A DNA stretch of 64,000 nt from Protula sp. h YS-2021 (Eukaryota > Annelida > Polychaeta > Sabellida > Serpulidae), in the NCBI GenBank assembly GCA_949752745.1, contig OX457027.1:76005214-76069213 (forward strand), in the 5' to 3' direction. Numbering within the stretch: position 1 is the stretch's first letter; each line of letters starts with the position of its first letter. Below, in pieces: positions 33,575 to 46,065 of this stretch. A program made the translations under genes and the position numbers. The notes under the pieces were generated by a model, which worked only from the letters and a program-made list of their open reading frames with translations, was not told the DNA's origin and searched no databases.

Positions 33575-36330
33575 TGAGGGCGGAGGCCTTTTTAACTCAC
33601 GCATTCATGAGTTGCACAGTAAACTGTATAATGCCCATGAGCTAAAGTGGTGTAACAATCATCCAACACATAGCGCTTGTTATCAAATGGCAATAGACCA
33701 ACTTTTTCTGAAAAAATTGATGTTTATGGCTTTGAATGATGTTACCCACGACACATGACTGCTCTTCCCTGATTAAACTGTCCTTGTATTCAGCATGTGT
33801 CAGTTGCCTCTGATAGGCGCGTGTGATACCCTTAGTTGTAGGTTTCTATTGTCCTCCATGCAGCAAATTGTACATCTTCGGTCTAAGTCCTACAAACGCA
33901 AACAGTAGAATGCAGGAAATGGTCTTTTGGATAATTACTTGTATAAAAACTGACTATCTCGTTGCATATCATTGTAAATGTCTCTGGTTAGTATGTCATA
34001 GTACAAACTCTCTGGGTCACTGAACAGCAGTTTTGCTTCTGGAAACTTCTTCTCCATGTAATTGTGATGATAATCATCCATGAGGGTTTTGCTGAGATCC
34101 AAAATAGTAAACCTAACCTGAATTGGCTTGTTTAAAATCAGATCTGATTTGAGGCAGTGTACTGCTGTCAAATCCTCATTGACAATGTCAAATTTGTGAA
34201 AGGTAGCCTCAGCCACCACCTTTTTGAAATATTTCTCATTTTGAAGCAATCTACATTGATTCGTTTCCTCACATTTTCAAATATGGCATTGTTCATCAAT
34301 TTGTAAAACTTTGCTCTTCTATGCGTTGACATCTGTGTTTTAGCTAGCCATTTACTTTGTCGGAACATAATGGCTCGATGCACATTTGTCCCGTTCATTC
34401 AAAGAGATACATAGTGCAGCGAATTTCGATAATGCACTACATACTTTTCCTTGTCACTGAGACTGGAAATCAACTTTTTCGTAGGTTTACATTTTAATTC
34501 CACATGCTTTCGCAGGTTCTGACTGTAGTCGGACTATTCACGAATTCGGACAGTTTTCTTCTTATCAGCTACTATATAGTCACTGTGTCATTCATAGATT
34601 TCATCCAGATATATGAGACTAACCTCCAAAATATATCCTGTCTCAGCATCTTCACTCACTTTCATGTAGTTGAGAGATTCTGGATCTTCCACCCATCCAA
34701 ATTCACATTCTGGTGAACTCCACCTATACAGATTGTTGGCGACAGAGTACATGATGCAGTTTGTTGACTTGGTCACATTATAGTCTTGAACGTAGAGGTG
34801 GTTGGCTTTTGCATATTTGTGTGTAATGACTGAAATACCTCCTCGCAGACCTTGCTCCATCATTTGATAATGTCAGTATCCTCTATCAATTCCAACTGTT
34901 TTAGCATAGCGTCCCATGTCAAACCTGGTGCTGCATAGTAATGCAAAGTTGGAGGGTTCATAAACATAGTCATAAGGATATACTCCTTTTCTCAAAAGTA
35001 ACTCTTACTGTTGACTAACATGCACATGAGCAGTCATATTCTGAAACTTATCTTTACCTTCAGCCGCTAAGTTGGCTACTAATTTTTGCAAGGAGTAGAT
35101 GAATTTTATAGTATCCATGGTAATGGCAATGCACTTTTCCACAGTGTTGGGAATAAGTGACAGCTTCAAGCTTTATAATTTTCTATACTCTACATAAAAA
35201 GATGACTGTCATATCCTCATGGCAAATGTAACCAATGAGTAATTTGAGCAAACTGTTTCTTACGATCAGCAGCCATTTCAATGGGTATTGGGTTGCTCAG
35301 TCGATTCACAATATAATTACGTTTATCCAACTTATACTGTAGAAATTTGTGGACAGCATTGTCTCCAAGGTTAAGCACAGCATCACACTTCTCATATTCG
35401 CTGACAACGACATAGGCAAAACTGTTGGCCTTGTGATGTTGATACTTGTACTGTGTGTCACATTTCTCTGTAAAGCATTCAAAGTCAGCATTAATGACAA
35501 AGGGTGCCTTTTGCTGCTTTACAATGCCCTTGAATCGAATGATTGTATCCTTTGGAAATGACAATCGCTGTGCTCCATGCTTCCCACAAACTTCACGATG
35601 TTTGTCCAAAGGGTCTTGTCGCAAAAACCCATTCAAACAATTGAAGCAGTAAAACTTTTTGCCGTGATGTTTTGTGCGATACTCCATGAGTCGATTAAAA
35701 TTCTTGATCAGGCAATAATGTCTCTTCTCATTATCACTGATGAACAGTTAGTTGATTTGAGTGTCACTCTCATGTTGACTCATGCGACTTATGTGGACGG
35801 GTACCACAGCTTGATTTTCCCATCCAAAATGAGATGGCAATGGTGTTCTTCTCAAATTTAGGAATTTGATGAATTGATGTTTGAAATGTTATATCTTACA
35901 CATTCAGCTCATGTTCAAACAGTTGATACTTGTATTGCACATTTACAGGATCATGCATCGGACGCAGATGAGCCAATATAGACCATAGGAAGCACTTGTC
36001 TGTGTTTTTCTTGCTGATAACACCCTTAGTATTCTTTATCTTCCTTGACAACTCACTGTAGCTGGAAGCTTGGGAGGATTCAAATGCAGCTGTATGAACT
36101 TCAATCTGGAGAATCTTATCCAACACCCATCCAAATTCTTGGAGTTCATGCCCATCAGACTTGCTGAACATACATTTGAATGCATTTGGCAAATCGTTAT
36201 TAATGTCTTTTTCACTGAATGCTCTAAAAGTCAGAGTGCTCAGATGAGTGTTATCCACACGCTCTACCAACACTCCCTCTTTATTTGTTGTTATTTTCTT
36301 GAATCGAGCTAAAACGACAATGTATCACTT
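33575..36330 (-). pseudogene. Polinton protein-primed DNA polymerase B, broken
   Basis: Blocks appear in the right order reading right to left. N-terminal DGHELQEFGWVLDKILQIEV and KCFLWSILAHLRP are near 36000-36150. A Cys/His segment follows, then exonuclease NADFECF (about 35472-35492). Polymerase motif GGISVITHKYAKAN and CIMYSVANNLYRW follow (about 34710-34840), then KEKYVVHYRNSLHY, FYKLMNNAIFENVRKR, KLLFSDPESLYYDI (about 34000) and KVGLLPFDNKRYVLDD (about 33700). The motif A Asp is Val and the DTDS motif reads DPES. Many stops are present. Confidence 0.8.
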
Positions 36331-38275
36331 TTAATCCATTCCTTAGACGCCATCGAATGTTGCAATCGTGATAGTGGCAAACTTTTTAAAACTATGCTTA
36401 TGCATAGACATGAGCAAAACCCTCTCCCCGAGCACGAACCAGCAAAAGATCTTACAAACAAATTTAAAGATGTTTTCGTATTGAAAATGGATATCATTCG
36501 CCAAAATTTTGACGATGAGAAAGATCCGTTTGAGTTCGACCAAGAAGAACCGCTGAGAAACCAGAATTAGAGTCTGTTTCCCCTGTTTCGGAGGAATAGG
36601 ACAAATGCATTATCCTAGGCGCTCAACCAAGTCATGCGAACTAGATCCGATCCCAACGCCACTGTTAAAGCAGTGCTTGGAACCTTTACTACCAGTGATA
36701 ACTAGGATAATTAGTCTCTCGTTGAGTACCGGTACCATGCCACGTCAGTTCAAGAATGCAATTATACCCCCCCCCCCCTGCTGAAAAAGTCTACTCTGGA
36801 TTGCATTCCGAAAAACTACAGGCCGGTATCGAAACTTCCGTTTTTATCCAAACTAATCGAAAAATCTGTTGGACTGCACGTCTCTAACCATATCAACGAA
36901 AATCATCTATCTAAACCACTCCAGTCAGCATATAAATCTTTCCATTCGACTGAAACCGCTTTGATAAAAGTGTTCAACGACATCCTGGTCGAAATAGATA
37001 AAGGTAATACAGTTTTCGTGGCACTTTTGGACCTTTCAGCGGCATTCGATACCGTTGATCATAATATCCTTCTTCAGCGACTTCAAAGAACCTTCAATTT
37101 GTCCGGTGAAGTTATACAATGGTTTGCTTCGTAACTAAAACAGATCTTTTCAGGTAAACGTCGCTGATGCATTTTCTGATCCTGAAGTGCTTAAATATTC
37201 CGTACCGCAAGGATCTTTTCTTGGACCTCGTCTTTACAGCGACTACACAAAACAGCTTGGAAATTTGATTCGTTTTCTACAGTTATCGTTCTATCTGTGC
37301 GCCAATGAGCTCACAACTGTTGAAAAGCGTAAATATGAATAGCACCGAAGAGCAAGCACAAGCAGCTAAGCAGCTTGAAAATGGGATACAACATATAGCT
37401 AGCTGGATGCGCGCAAACAAGTTAAAGCTTAATCCCGAAAAGACAGAGTTTGCTGTGTTTTCTAGTTCCCAAGAAACAGAACAAGATCTGTGTCGATTCT
37501 CTAACCACAGGAGGCGCTACGATTCCGAAGAGCAACACCGTTCGTAACCTAAGAGTTCTGATGGATTCGGCTCTAAGTTTAGATAACTATATTCTCGATG
37601 TTCGGAAACGGTGCTTCTATTGTATAAGATGGATTTGGCAGATACGATCCTATATAAGTGTAGAAGCTACTAAATCCCTTGTCCAGGCGTTAGTGCTCTC
37701 AAGGCTGGATAACTGCAATGGACTGATGGTGAACCTATCCGCCGCCGCAATCAATAAGCTGCAACATGTACAAGACGCCGCTGCTCGATTAGTCAAACGA
37801 GTGCCCTCCCGTGACAAAAGTGCTAAGCTTATCCGTAGTGAGCTTCACTGGTTGCGGATAAATAGATTTCAAAATTTTAGTGTTGACATATAAAGCGCTA
37901 AACAATATGACACCACAGTATATCCAGGATATGATTTCGCGATATGTTCCAAATCGCACTCTGAGGTCAGCTGACAAGATCCTTTTGACTACATCTCGTT
38001 TCAAAACAACCTACGGCAAACGGGCTCATGCAGCACCCTCGTTGTACAATGGTCTGCCAATGTCAATTAAACGTGCAAAGACTTTGTTCGAGTTTAAAAA
38101 AGACATCATTGAAAACATTCCTTTACAAAGAATAATTTAAGATTTTATATCAATAGACTGTTTTAGTGCTGTTGAACTGTACTTATGAGTGGAACTTAAT
38201 ATTTAACTCAGGTTATAGCGCTCAGCGGCTTTGACCTAATTGAGTGCTTTATAAAAACTGCATATAATAATAGTA
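36330..38275 (+). mobile_element. CR1/jockey-like LINE, 5' truncated, broken
   Basis: Plus-strand pieces of a reverse transcriptase occur in order: PLPEHEPAKDLTNKF (about 36425), NYRPVSKLPFLSKLIEKS-type sequence (about 36815), FHSTETALIK (about 36945), LLDLSAAFDTVDHNILL (about 37025), VPQGSFLGP (about 37205), and the C-terminal LVQALVLSRLDNCN (about 37680). The YADD box is lost, reading LCANEL at about 37292-37309. The 3' end has the AGCGCT/GCTTTATAAAAA motif shared with the copy at 52,200-55,245. Confidence 0.8.
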
Positions 38276-41200
38276 CGTGTGTTTTGCATTTGTGCTGCAC
38301 GAGAATTATCAAATACTGTTCAGCATTGCTGAAAACATCGAAGCAAACGCGGCAAATAGTAAGTCGTCTTTCGTTACGAAAGACGATCAGTTTTTCACAT
38401 AAATGTCTCTCAATTCATCTACGTTTGACAGCACTGCATGACACGATTCATATTTTACTTCCTCATTTGAGATCTTCCTTTTTTATGTTATCACTTCACT
38501 TTCTTAATAGTAATTGTTGAAAATGATAGAAGTAATGCTTCTTTTGATTAATGACGTCATACATGACGTTAACAATAAAAAAGTTAAAGCAAAGGAGGGG
38601 GAAGTATAAAAATAGACCGACCAAAAGCCTTCTTGCACGCCTTGTTTAGAGTATTAATTTCCTTATTTTATTTAGAATATTTGGTAAACCAACAACAATG
38701 AAATATTCTCACAGATCGCTAAATTCTGCAAACTCTTAGATACCCCATAATTTCCACTTAATTACCAAATCTAACTTAAATGAGTCAACCCGGATGCATT
38801 TTTAAACTTATTTATATTATATAACTTATAATAATATCGAATGCCGTGTATGATTAAACACTTCTGGCAATTTTACCAAAACTAAAACCATTTAGATACG
38901 CAACAAAAACCGACACATATATACTTATTTGGGATGGAGAATCCTGGCGACAATGCCATATCCTTAAGAGTAACTAGCTACTGCGCAACTCTTAATTTCA
39001 ATTATTTAATTAAATAAAAGAAGAACCTCAAATATTGAAATACATACACATCTTTAACTTGTTAAAATACTAGATATTTTATCAAGATTACAGGAATAAA
39101 TTGCTATACACTTGTCATTTTGAAATGTAAACAACCGTCATGTTTAAAATGGAACATGAAATATGATTTGTGATTTTTTGAGCTCTGGGGCGTCATATAA
39201 ATCGCCCTGGGCTAAATACATTAAATTGTTTAACCTGAATTACTGCGTCTTATTTTACTCTTGCTTGTAATCCCCCCAGAGGCTTGACGGAGCTACTCCC
39301 GTGCCGCATGCTTCATGGAGATTTGTAAATACTGAGGAGACACCGAGACGGTAAACCACCAGAGAAGCGGCCGTCAAGACCAACACTGAGTAGACACGGA
39401 GGTGGAGCTTGCAGTAAGCCGCCAGAGTAGCGAGTGCGGTGATTAAGTTGGACAGTACATAAACAGGCGCTGCCAGGCAACTCTTCAGAAACGCAAGCAA
39501 GCCGTGGTCAAGCAAGCGCTTCCAAAAAATGCCAAAGCAAAACCCGCCTCCATCCCCTTTACATTTTATTTTAAATATCATACATCAAATTGTAGTATGG
39601 TCAGTGGTCTTTTCCAAAAGTAACTTTGCTTATTATTATTTAACATATTTATATAGCGCCTAATATATATAATCTCTTAGCGCTTAGATGTTAAATGTTA
39701 TCAGCAATTAAGCAATAAAGCATTGTACCGAACTCACTCTCTCATTCGCCTTACCAGTTATGACGTCTTAAGACGAGAACAGGTTTAAGTTTTAAATACA
39801 CAAAAGCATATATTTTAATTTACTACTTGCAATTCAAGGTTCAACCTATTTTCGTTCTAATTTAAAAAATCATCAGCTGAGTTAAATAAGATTTCATATA
39901 AAAATTATCTTACCTACTGTGTCCTGTGACCCAATTGTCCAAATTCCATTTATAAAAGCCCTGACGTTAACATTTCTAGACTCTGACTGGGGTAACCCCT
40001 TTTATATGGAACAAATAACGTGTAACCGTGGTCAACAAAGAACAACGTGATGTTATCATGTCTGGAGCAGCAGAAAATACTATTTTTTCTCATGAAAGGA
40101 ACTCTAAAAAGCACCGAATGCCCTGACAAGCCGCGAACTGTTTAATACATGTGAATTCATGTACCACTAGATTTCAAATAAATCACTTTAGAATACTTTC
40201 TTTGCATTTATTATCGTGCTTTTATCCACTCTAATTAATTTGTCCAGTTGACTTAATTTTGTTTTATGGCCAAATGACACGTTGTTTTTATTTATTACTA
40301 ATTATTTCACTCTTGTGAATAAGGGAAAAGAGTTGAAGTAAGAAATGGCATACAGTATGGCTTCAGTATGAGCTTTTCTAAGTTTTATGTGGTATAAACC
40401 TCTAATAGTTTTGTATTGTGGTGTGACAGGTCCCCATGAATTTGAGAACGAATAGTAATTTTCCTGGACCAGTTTTGATTACAGTTGTCATACTTCCTTG
40501 CTAATCAATAAGTATCCTAAAACGTCAATGGTATAAAAGGGGAAAACAAAACAAATTAAATAACAAAACAGTAAATATGGAACAAGATTGATCTATCTCA
40601 AGTATTTAATTTCTTAATATTTGTTTTTAAGAGTAATATAACTTACAGACGTCCACACCATCACTTTGGAGTTCCTTATGTGTTAACATTGGTTATCGCG
40701 ATCTACAACAACACTATTACCACAAATACAAATGCTGAACACAGCAAATACAAAGGTTGCTGTGTTTACTATACGTTATCAACCTACTACCAATCAGCGT
40801 CGGTGCAGTGTAAGTCATCTGACTGAACCATACCTAACATATACAATACTGAGATCTCAAACGATGGGGAGGTTGGCTGGTTTAATTCGAGTGATGACTT
40901 TCATATCTTCAAAATAAGTTGCTCCCAATAAAAATGAGCATTAAGAAATTAAATACATTAACACCTACCCCAAGGGCACCTAGTATATTAGGGAATTAGG
41001 GACAGTTCAAGACAGAATGTTTTGGAATCCCATTGATTTCCATCCACGGAAAACATGTATGAATAAGGACACCTGGCTATTAAGATCTAATGACAGCATT
41101 TTTTCTGCAAGTAAAGTTTTACATTGAAGTTGACCTATGCATTAAGGACATCAGTCTTGTCTCTCATAAAGTAAATAATGAACATAGATCACTTTTCTCG

Positions 41201-42520
41201 CTGCACAGTATTGTTTGCCAAAACTCCGTGCTTATTCTTCCCAGAATACATGGTATCAAGCTACGCTAAAACGGGTATTTTGGGTGTGTTTACACAGGAG
41301 GGAGGGGAGGGGCCGCTATTTAAATTTAGGGTGCACCCATGCTTAAATGTCATCTGCAGGTTTAGCAATATGCATAAGGGACGAGTTCTTCGCTAAGTCT
41401 GTGCTCAAAAAGCAATTGCAATTTAAAGATAAGAGGAACACACGGAAAGCGATATGAGTTATCGCTTTCAGGAAAAGTGAAAATTATCAAACGTTGGGAA
41501 GGGAAGTGTAAGACAACTAGTGAATAAGTTAAGTGTGAGCAAATCGCAAATTGCAAACATTTTGAAAAAGAAAGAGGTAAATTTGAACTAGATTTATTAA
41601 ATTAATTAAAAAATATCTGAATTTTACCGTTCACTGGTGATTTATTACCGGGAGGTGTTGGAGGGGGCTGTCAGTATGTGCAGTTTCTGATCCATATTTT
41701 CCAGAAGAAAGCGCTCTTTTTTCCAAAGAACTTGGCTCAGACAAATTTAAGGCTTCAAATGGCTGACTCGAAAACTTCCAAAAACTAAATGTTATTCGGT
41801 TTCAAAGTGTTTCTAGGGAAGGATATAAAAAGTATATAAAAATGAGAATCATGTTAAAATGAGACATAACGCAGAAATAAAAGTTTTTTTTCGTTGGTTA
41901 ATTCTGTTTTTGATCTTTAGAAAACCCTCTACCCTCTACCCTATTAGGGACAAAAAGATTCAGTCAGTTACGTGTCCTTGTTACACAGCTTTACTGTACT
42001 TTAGTTTTAATATCGAAAATATCGGCTTGTAGGCTATAAAGCACAGGTTTTACTGGACTTCAGTTTGAATAGCGAAAATATCAGTCTGTAGACTACGAAG
42101 ACATCATTATCTGACACTGGAATTGGTGAAGAGAATTTTACACCAATGTATAGGAAACTAGTTGACACGGCGTCTACAAGACATTATGTCGGCAAGGCAT
42201 AAATAAAAGAACTAAATTAAATGCAATCTTTTAATTCAATTGCCCATTCCATAACAATAACAAAGTTAATTGGGGTTTCACCACGAACTGCCCATTAATA
42301 ACAACGAAACTGAATGCTCGAACACAAGTGACATACAAACCTGAAATTATGCCCGCCCCCTTTCACATACAAAGATAAGTGACAGTGCAGTGTTATACGA
42401 TTTACAAAAAGACACTGCCAAAGCATTGCTATTGTACAAGATGTAACTGTGCCGAATCAACACAACGCCACTCACATGACAGTCACACGGAAGGTGCTGC
42501 AGTGACGATTTGAGAGTACC
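38276..42520. other. Non-coding stretch, mostly AT-rich
   Basis: Little can be named. A 21-bp palindrome is at 38365-38385. A GC-richer open frame lies at 39255-39581 on the minus strand. Poly-purine patches occur near 41300. No conserved protein was recognised. Confidence 0.4.
39255..39581 (-). CDS. Possible exon or small ORF with hydrophobic segments, uncertain
   Basis: A 108-codon minus-strand frame is clearly richer in GC than its surroundings. It encodes two hydrophobic stretches (CLAAPVYVLSNLITALATLA and VYSVLVLTAASLVVY) and ends with a stop after WGDYKQE. I do not recognise it. It could be a terminal exon of an unseen gene, part of a transposon, or chance. Confidence 0.2.
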   Translation of the reverse strand: MIFKIKCKGDGGGFCFGIFWKRLLDHGLLAFLKSCLAAPVYVLSNLITALATLAAYCKLHLRVYSVLVLTAASLVVYRLGVSSVFTNLHEACGTGVAPSSLWGDYKQE

Positions 42521-42530
42521 GGGCGAGAGT

Positions 42531-42591
42531 CTATTTGGTCCCCTTCTTCTTCTTGAAAGTCTTGAGGCGAGATTGTTGCCTAGAAGTCCTG
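42531..42591 (-). CDS. Possible terminal exon, uncertain
   Basis: On the minus strand a good acceptor, CCTCTTGCAG, is followed by RTSRQQSRLKTFKKKKGTK and a stop. The lysine-rich end is plausible for a real C-terminus, but no upstream exon could be linked. Confidence 0.15.
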
Positions 42592-43274
42592 CAAGAGGAA
42601 GGACTGCTATTTATAACTGACTCAGCAGCAAAAAACGGTCCAAGGCCATAAAAATTAGCCCAAGTAGAGGTTATGTACTCTTGCAAATAGTGTTTAATCA
42701 ACTCGTAACAAATCACACATTGACATAGCACTTGAACTGTGCAGAGGATGTGCTACATGCCAGACATGATGGCCTTAACTGGCAACTCCGTTTGCGTAAC
42801 ATCATCAGATTCTTTCAATAATCGTCCTATGCCTACTGAATAACTTTCTTTATAAAGTAAGTTATGGATACTCTGCTGTTACATATGCATGAATGACATA
42901 GATATAATTGGCTGCAGTCAATTGTGCTACAATAAGTGCTTAATCGTTTTACATATGTGCGTATATAATGGGACATAGTGACACAGTATGGATACTACCA
43001 TCCGATTTATTTTACGCAAGGCTGATATTACAATTTACCTAAATATACCCAAGCCCTTTGACGCAATGTGCGTCTTGTAAATAAATGACAGTAATGGTTT
43101 TAGTAGCACTTCCTCCCATGAACCGACGCCAGCACCAGGGGAAATACACACTTCAGTATAAGTAATTTGTCGGCAGTGACAGAGTTAGGGAAGCGTGTAG
43201 GAGTTAGATATTCCAAAACCAGGGAAAATCATGAGCAACTACTGTCCTATCGGGTAGAGAACGCTCCAGCTCAA

Positions 43275-44260
43275 AGAACTTGAGCAGCACATGAAATGCA
43301 AAAAATACAGAGAGACGACCGTTTATAGAAAAACGTAAGGGCTGATCGATACATCATTATCGACCTACCTGAAACCTTGACCTCAGAGAGGTAAACAAAG
43401 AAGTCAGCGACTGCCACCGCTGTAGCCGCCACCGGATCAATACCTTTGTCGACAAACCATTCAACTTTGAAAAGTTGCCAACGAGAAAAATAGACCCTAT
43501 TTGTAGAGTCCTTGTGAACTGTCTCCATTCTCTGAAGTACACTCTTGACAAAACTCTTGCTCTTCATGAAGGAAAACCTATGGACCAAAGATTGTGCTTA
43601 AACAATCAAGGATTTGGATGGTAATAATATGCTGCAGACTGCCATATCCCAACTAAATTCGAAACTCCTGACGCATGGTAACCGCGTAATCAAGGGAAAC
43701 AAAGGCACTTGTGGTAGATCCACAGCCACAAGCAACACATGCTTTGGTTTCTCTTGCCAAATTTTCACGAAAAAATTTGGTTTTTTGGCGCAGTTACGCA
43801 TCGATCGCAAATGCTACTCCGGACACGAAGGAATGTACGCCGAAAGACGGTGACTGAGACGGTTTGCAAACATGTCGACTTAACGGGGCCCAAGATGATT
43901 AACATACAATCCACTGAAACGTGAAATCCGCCGAATCTCACTCTGATTAGACGATTTCCCCCATTCTGGACACACGATCGGCAAGAACATTTCATGTGTG
44001 ATACTTGAATGACAAAATAATTGTCCTCTGCACATAACTCTCACTTGAAAAACTGTCAAATAAAACAGCCTTCACTTCTAGCACGTTGATATGAACAGTC
44101 CGATCGTGAAAGCAAGACTTATCCGTGTTAATCTTGATGATGATTGAACACAGAAAGGCACACTCTTCATGAGACTGGTGTGACCACCAGTTGAGATCTC
44201 TGAGTGTTAACAGGGAAAGCCGTAGTCAATGATGCGGTGACCTGCCATTAAGTAACGCTC
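43275..44260 (-). pseudogene. DIRS-like retrotransposon fossil (RNase H and tyrosine recombinase)
   Basis: Reading on the minus strand from right to left: DLNWWSHQSHEE and HINVLEVKAVLF (about 44070-44210) and LADRVSR (about 43960) match the RNase H part of DIRS elements. VDMFANRLSHRLSAYIPS (about 43850) and WQEKPKHVLLVAVDLPQVPL (about 43720) match the linker region. NRVYFSRWQLFKVEWFVDKG, then DPVAATAVAVADFFVYLSEV (about 43390-43500) match the N-terminal part of a tyrosine recombinase. Frames differ and stops are present. The recombinase catalytic half was not found. Confidence 0.65.
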
Positions 44261-44496
44261 TCGGAACCACACGTTGAAACTCATTTATCCGTGGGAATTA
44301 ACAAACCTAGGAAACAAACCCGAGATCAAACTTATATTTTCGCGGCTCAAAGGGCATATTCCCGATTTCGTGAAAATTCCACAAATGACGTCAGCCGAAT
44401 TTATTCTTTTTGTGTTGATTCATAACGCAGCATTGATTGTTCCTTCTTTTCAAAAATTACTTTGAACGGCTGAAAACTGAAAAAGTGTTCATTTGT

Positions 44497-44740
44497 TTAG
44501 GCAGAATTTAGGCAGAATAACTCGATCAGATAAAAACTGAGATTATCCAGGAACATAACAATGGGCCCAGACTGTTTAAACAGAGGTACAATGTGTCTGA
44601 AATACTTCAGGTATAATTCGCTGTCGATATGCCCTGACTCAGAAAGAGTATACAGAGCATCCACTTGGTCTTCTTCATAAAAATCCAATGAGACAGGAAG
44701 CGTGCCTTTAAACATAGACAAATTGGCAAAGCCCATTCTT
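44497..44740 (-). pseudogene. pogo/Tigger-like DDE transposase fragment
   Basis: The frame starts MGFANLSMFKGTLPVSLDFY and contains SGHIDSELYLKYFRHIVPLF and GPIVMFLDNLSFYLIE. This is the block around the second catalytic Asp (GWMxxELFLxWFxHF, then LLLDNHxSH) of pogo-type DDE_1 transposases. The His usually following the Asn is Leu. Only about 80 residues remain. Confidence 0.5.
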
Positions 44741-45089
44741 TTGTGAAACGTTGCAATGGGTAGGAGGTGGAGAAAAGGGGATAAAAAAAGATTTAATTCA
44801 GCTATGTTAGTTTCAGGTTATTTTTTTTTACTTGTGCGTTGTAGTTGCAAGACGGTTTCCTGTAGACACTGAACAGCTGCTGACATTAGTTGCTTTCCAT
44901 AAACAGTACGTATCTCTTTTTTTTTATTTAATATTTAATAAAAAAAAAACAGTACGTATCTCACGAGCTGAAAGATTTGGTTTTAAATGTTTTGAAGTGG
45001 CTTGGAAATATCTGGTTGTTTTTGTGGAATGGCACCTGTAAGAAACTTTTTTGTTTTTTTTTCTTTTCAAAGGTGGTAATATAGTTAAC

Positions 45090-46065
45090 AGCATAAGTTA
45101 ATGGCATCAGAGTGGCCCACACTGGCTCCATCAAAACTGGTTGCGAGTAGTGTTTTACGATGAATTGATATGGTTTGGGTTTGGGGTGCAATAATGTTCG
45201 GCTTGAAGTCGGAGTTGCTGGTCATTGATGGTAATCTGAACGCAAATCGGTACACTGACACCGTACTTACTCGGTCAAATACAAGCCGTGAGAAATCTGT
45301 TCCAAAGACTAATTGATGTGCGAGGTTCCTTCTTAACGAAAATAATCTTACTGCATATTGCAAGAAAAGTTTTTAAGCTTCGAATTTTTGATTGTTTAGT
45401 GCAGGAATTTTACCTCATCTTGAAGAAGGGAGTATCATCAACTGCCCTCCCTAAGTAATCTTCGAGACGAAATGGTTAAATACAGAGCAACAATAGGGCA
45501 TAGACTATCAGTCAAACTTTTTTAAGAGGTGAACCTGCCCTCGAATACACCGGGTGACAGGAATGTTACACAGTGGAACATTTAAATAGACCCCCGATAG
45601 CCAAGAGTCCCGCTCACATCAATTCAGAGCTCGCTCTTTGAGGCAGCTGTTTACTGAAGTAGACCCTAGTAAAATTATACAATTTTTAATAGAAATCAAT
45701 CTATATCAGCTTATTTTTTTTCATTTAAAGTATACACGACTTTAGCTAACATAGATTTTAAATTTGATAATTTTGTTTTCTAATCACCTGTTGACATACT
45801 TTTTTATGATTAACCTCCTGAGGTGAAACAAGTCATATAACTAACTTATTGGGCCGATGGAGCCCTACATCCAGTAAAACAAAAACAACATTTTCGCAAT
45901 GTAATGCGGAACATGTTGGTTGTGACAGTTTATAGTGTCTAACAGCATCCAATTCTGTTACAATTGGCACTATATTCTCCGAATATCAATCCACTTGAAA
46001 ACCTCTGGAATCTTCCGAAGCGTAAAAATTTCCGAAAGAAACCCTCGTCGTTATGCCATTAGAAT
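45090..46065 (+). pseudogene. Tc1-like transposase fossil 1
   Basis: Plus-strand VWVWGAIMFGLKSELLVIDG followed by NLNANRYTDTVL (about 45170-45280) matches the Tc1 VMVWGGI block. A C-terminal block LYSPNINPLENLWNLPKR lies at about 45970-46025, where the family has YSPDMNPIENLW. The region between is unaligned and carries stops. Confidence 0.65.

Larger units (their letters stand above)
26280..36330. mobile_element. Degenerate Polinton/Maverick
   Basis: The region holds the diagnostic Polinton gene set: retroviral-type integrase, FtsK/HerA-type packaging ATPase, minor and major capsid proteins and adenain-like protease on the plus strand, with protein-primed DNA polymerase B on the minus strand. 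Nearly all frames are broken by stops or frameshifts, so it is a genomic fossil. The long terminal inverted repeats and 6-bp target duplication expected of a complete element were not located, so the ends are approximate. Small open frames at 26301-26498 and 26500-26685 lie at the left and were not recognised. Confidence 0.85.

Noticed and set aside
35217..35687. Minus-strand 156-codon frame read as an independent gene
   Set aside because: Its motifs (Cys/His segment and NADFECF) place it as the exonuclease part of the broken DNA polymerase B.
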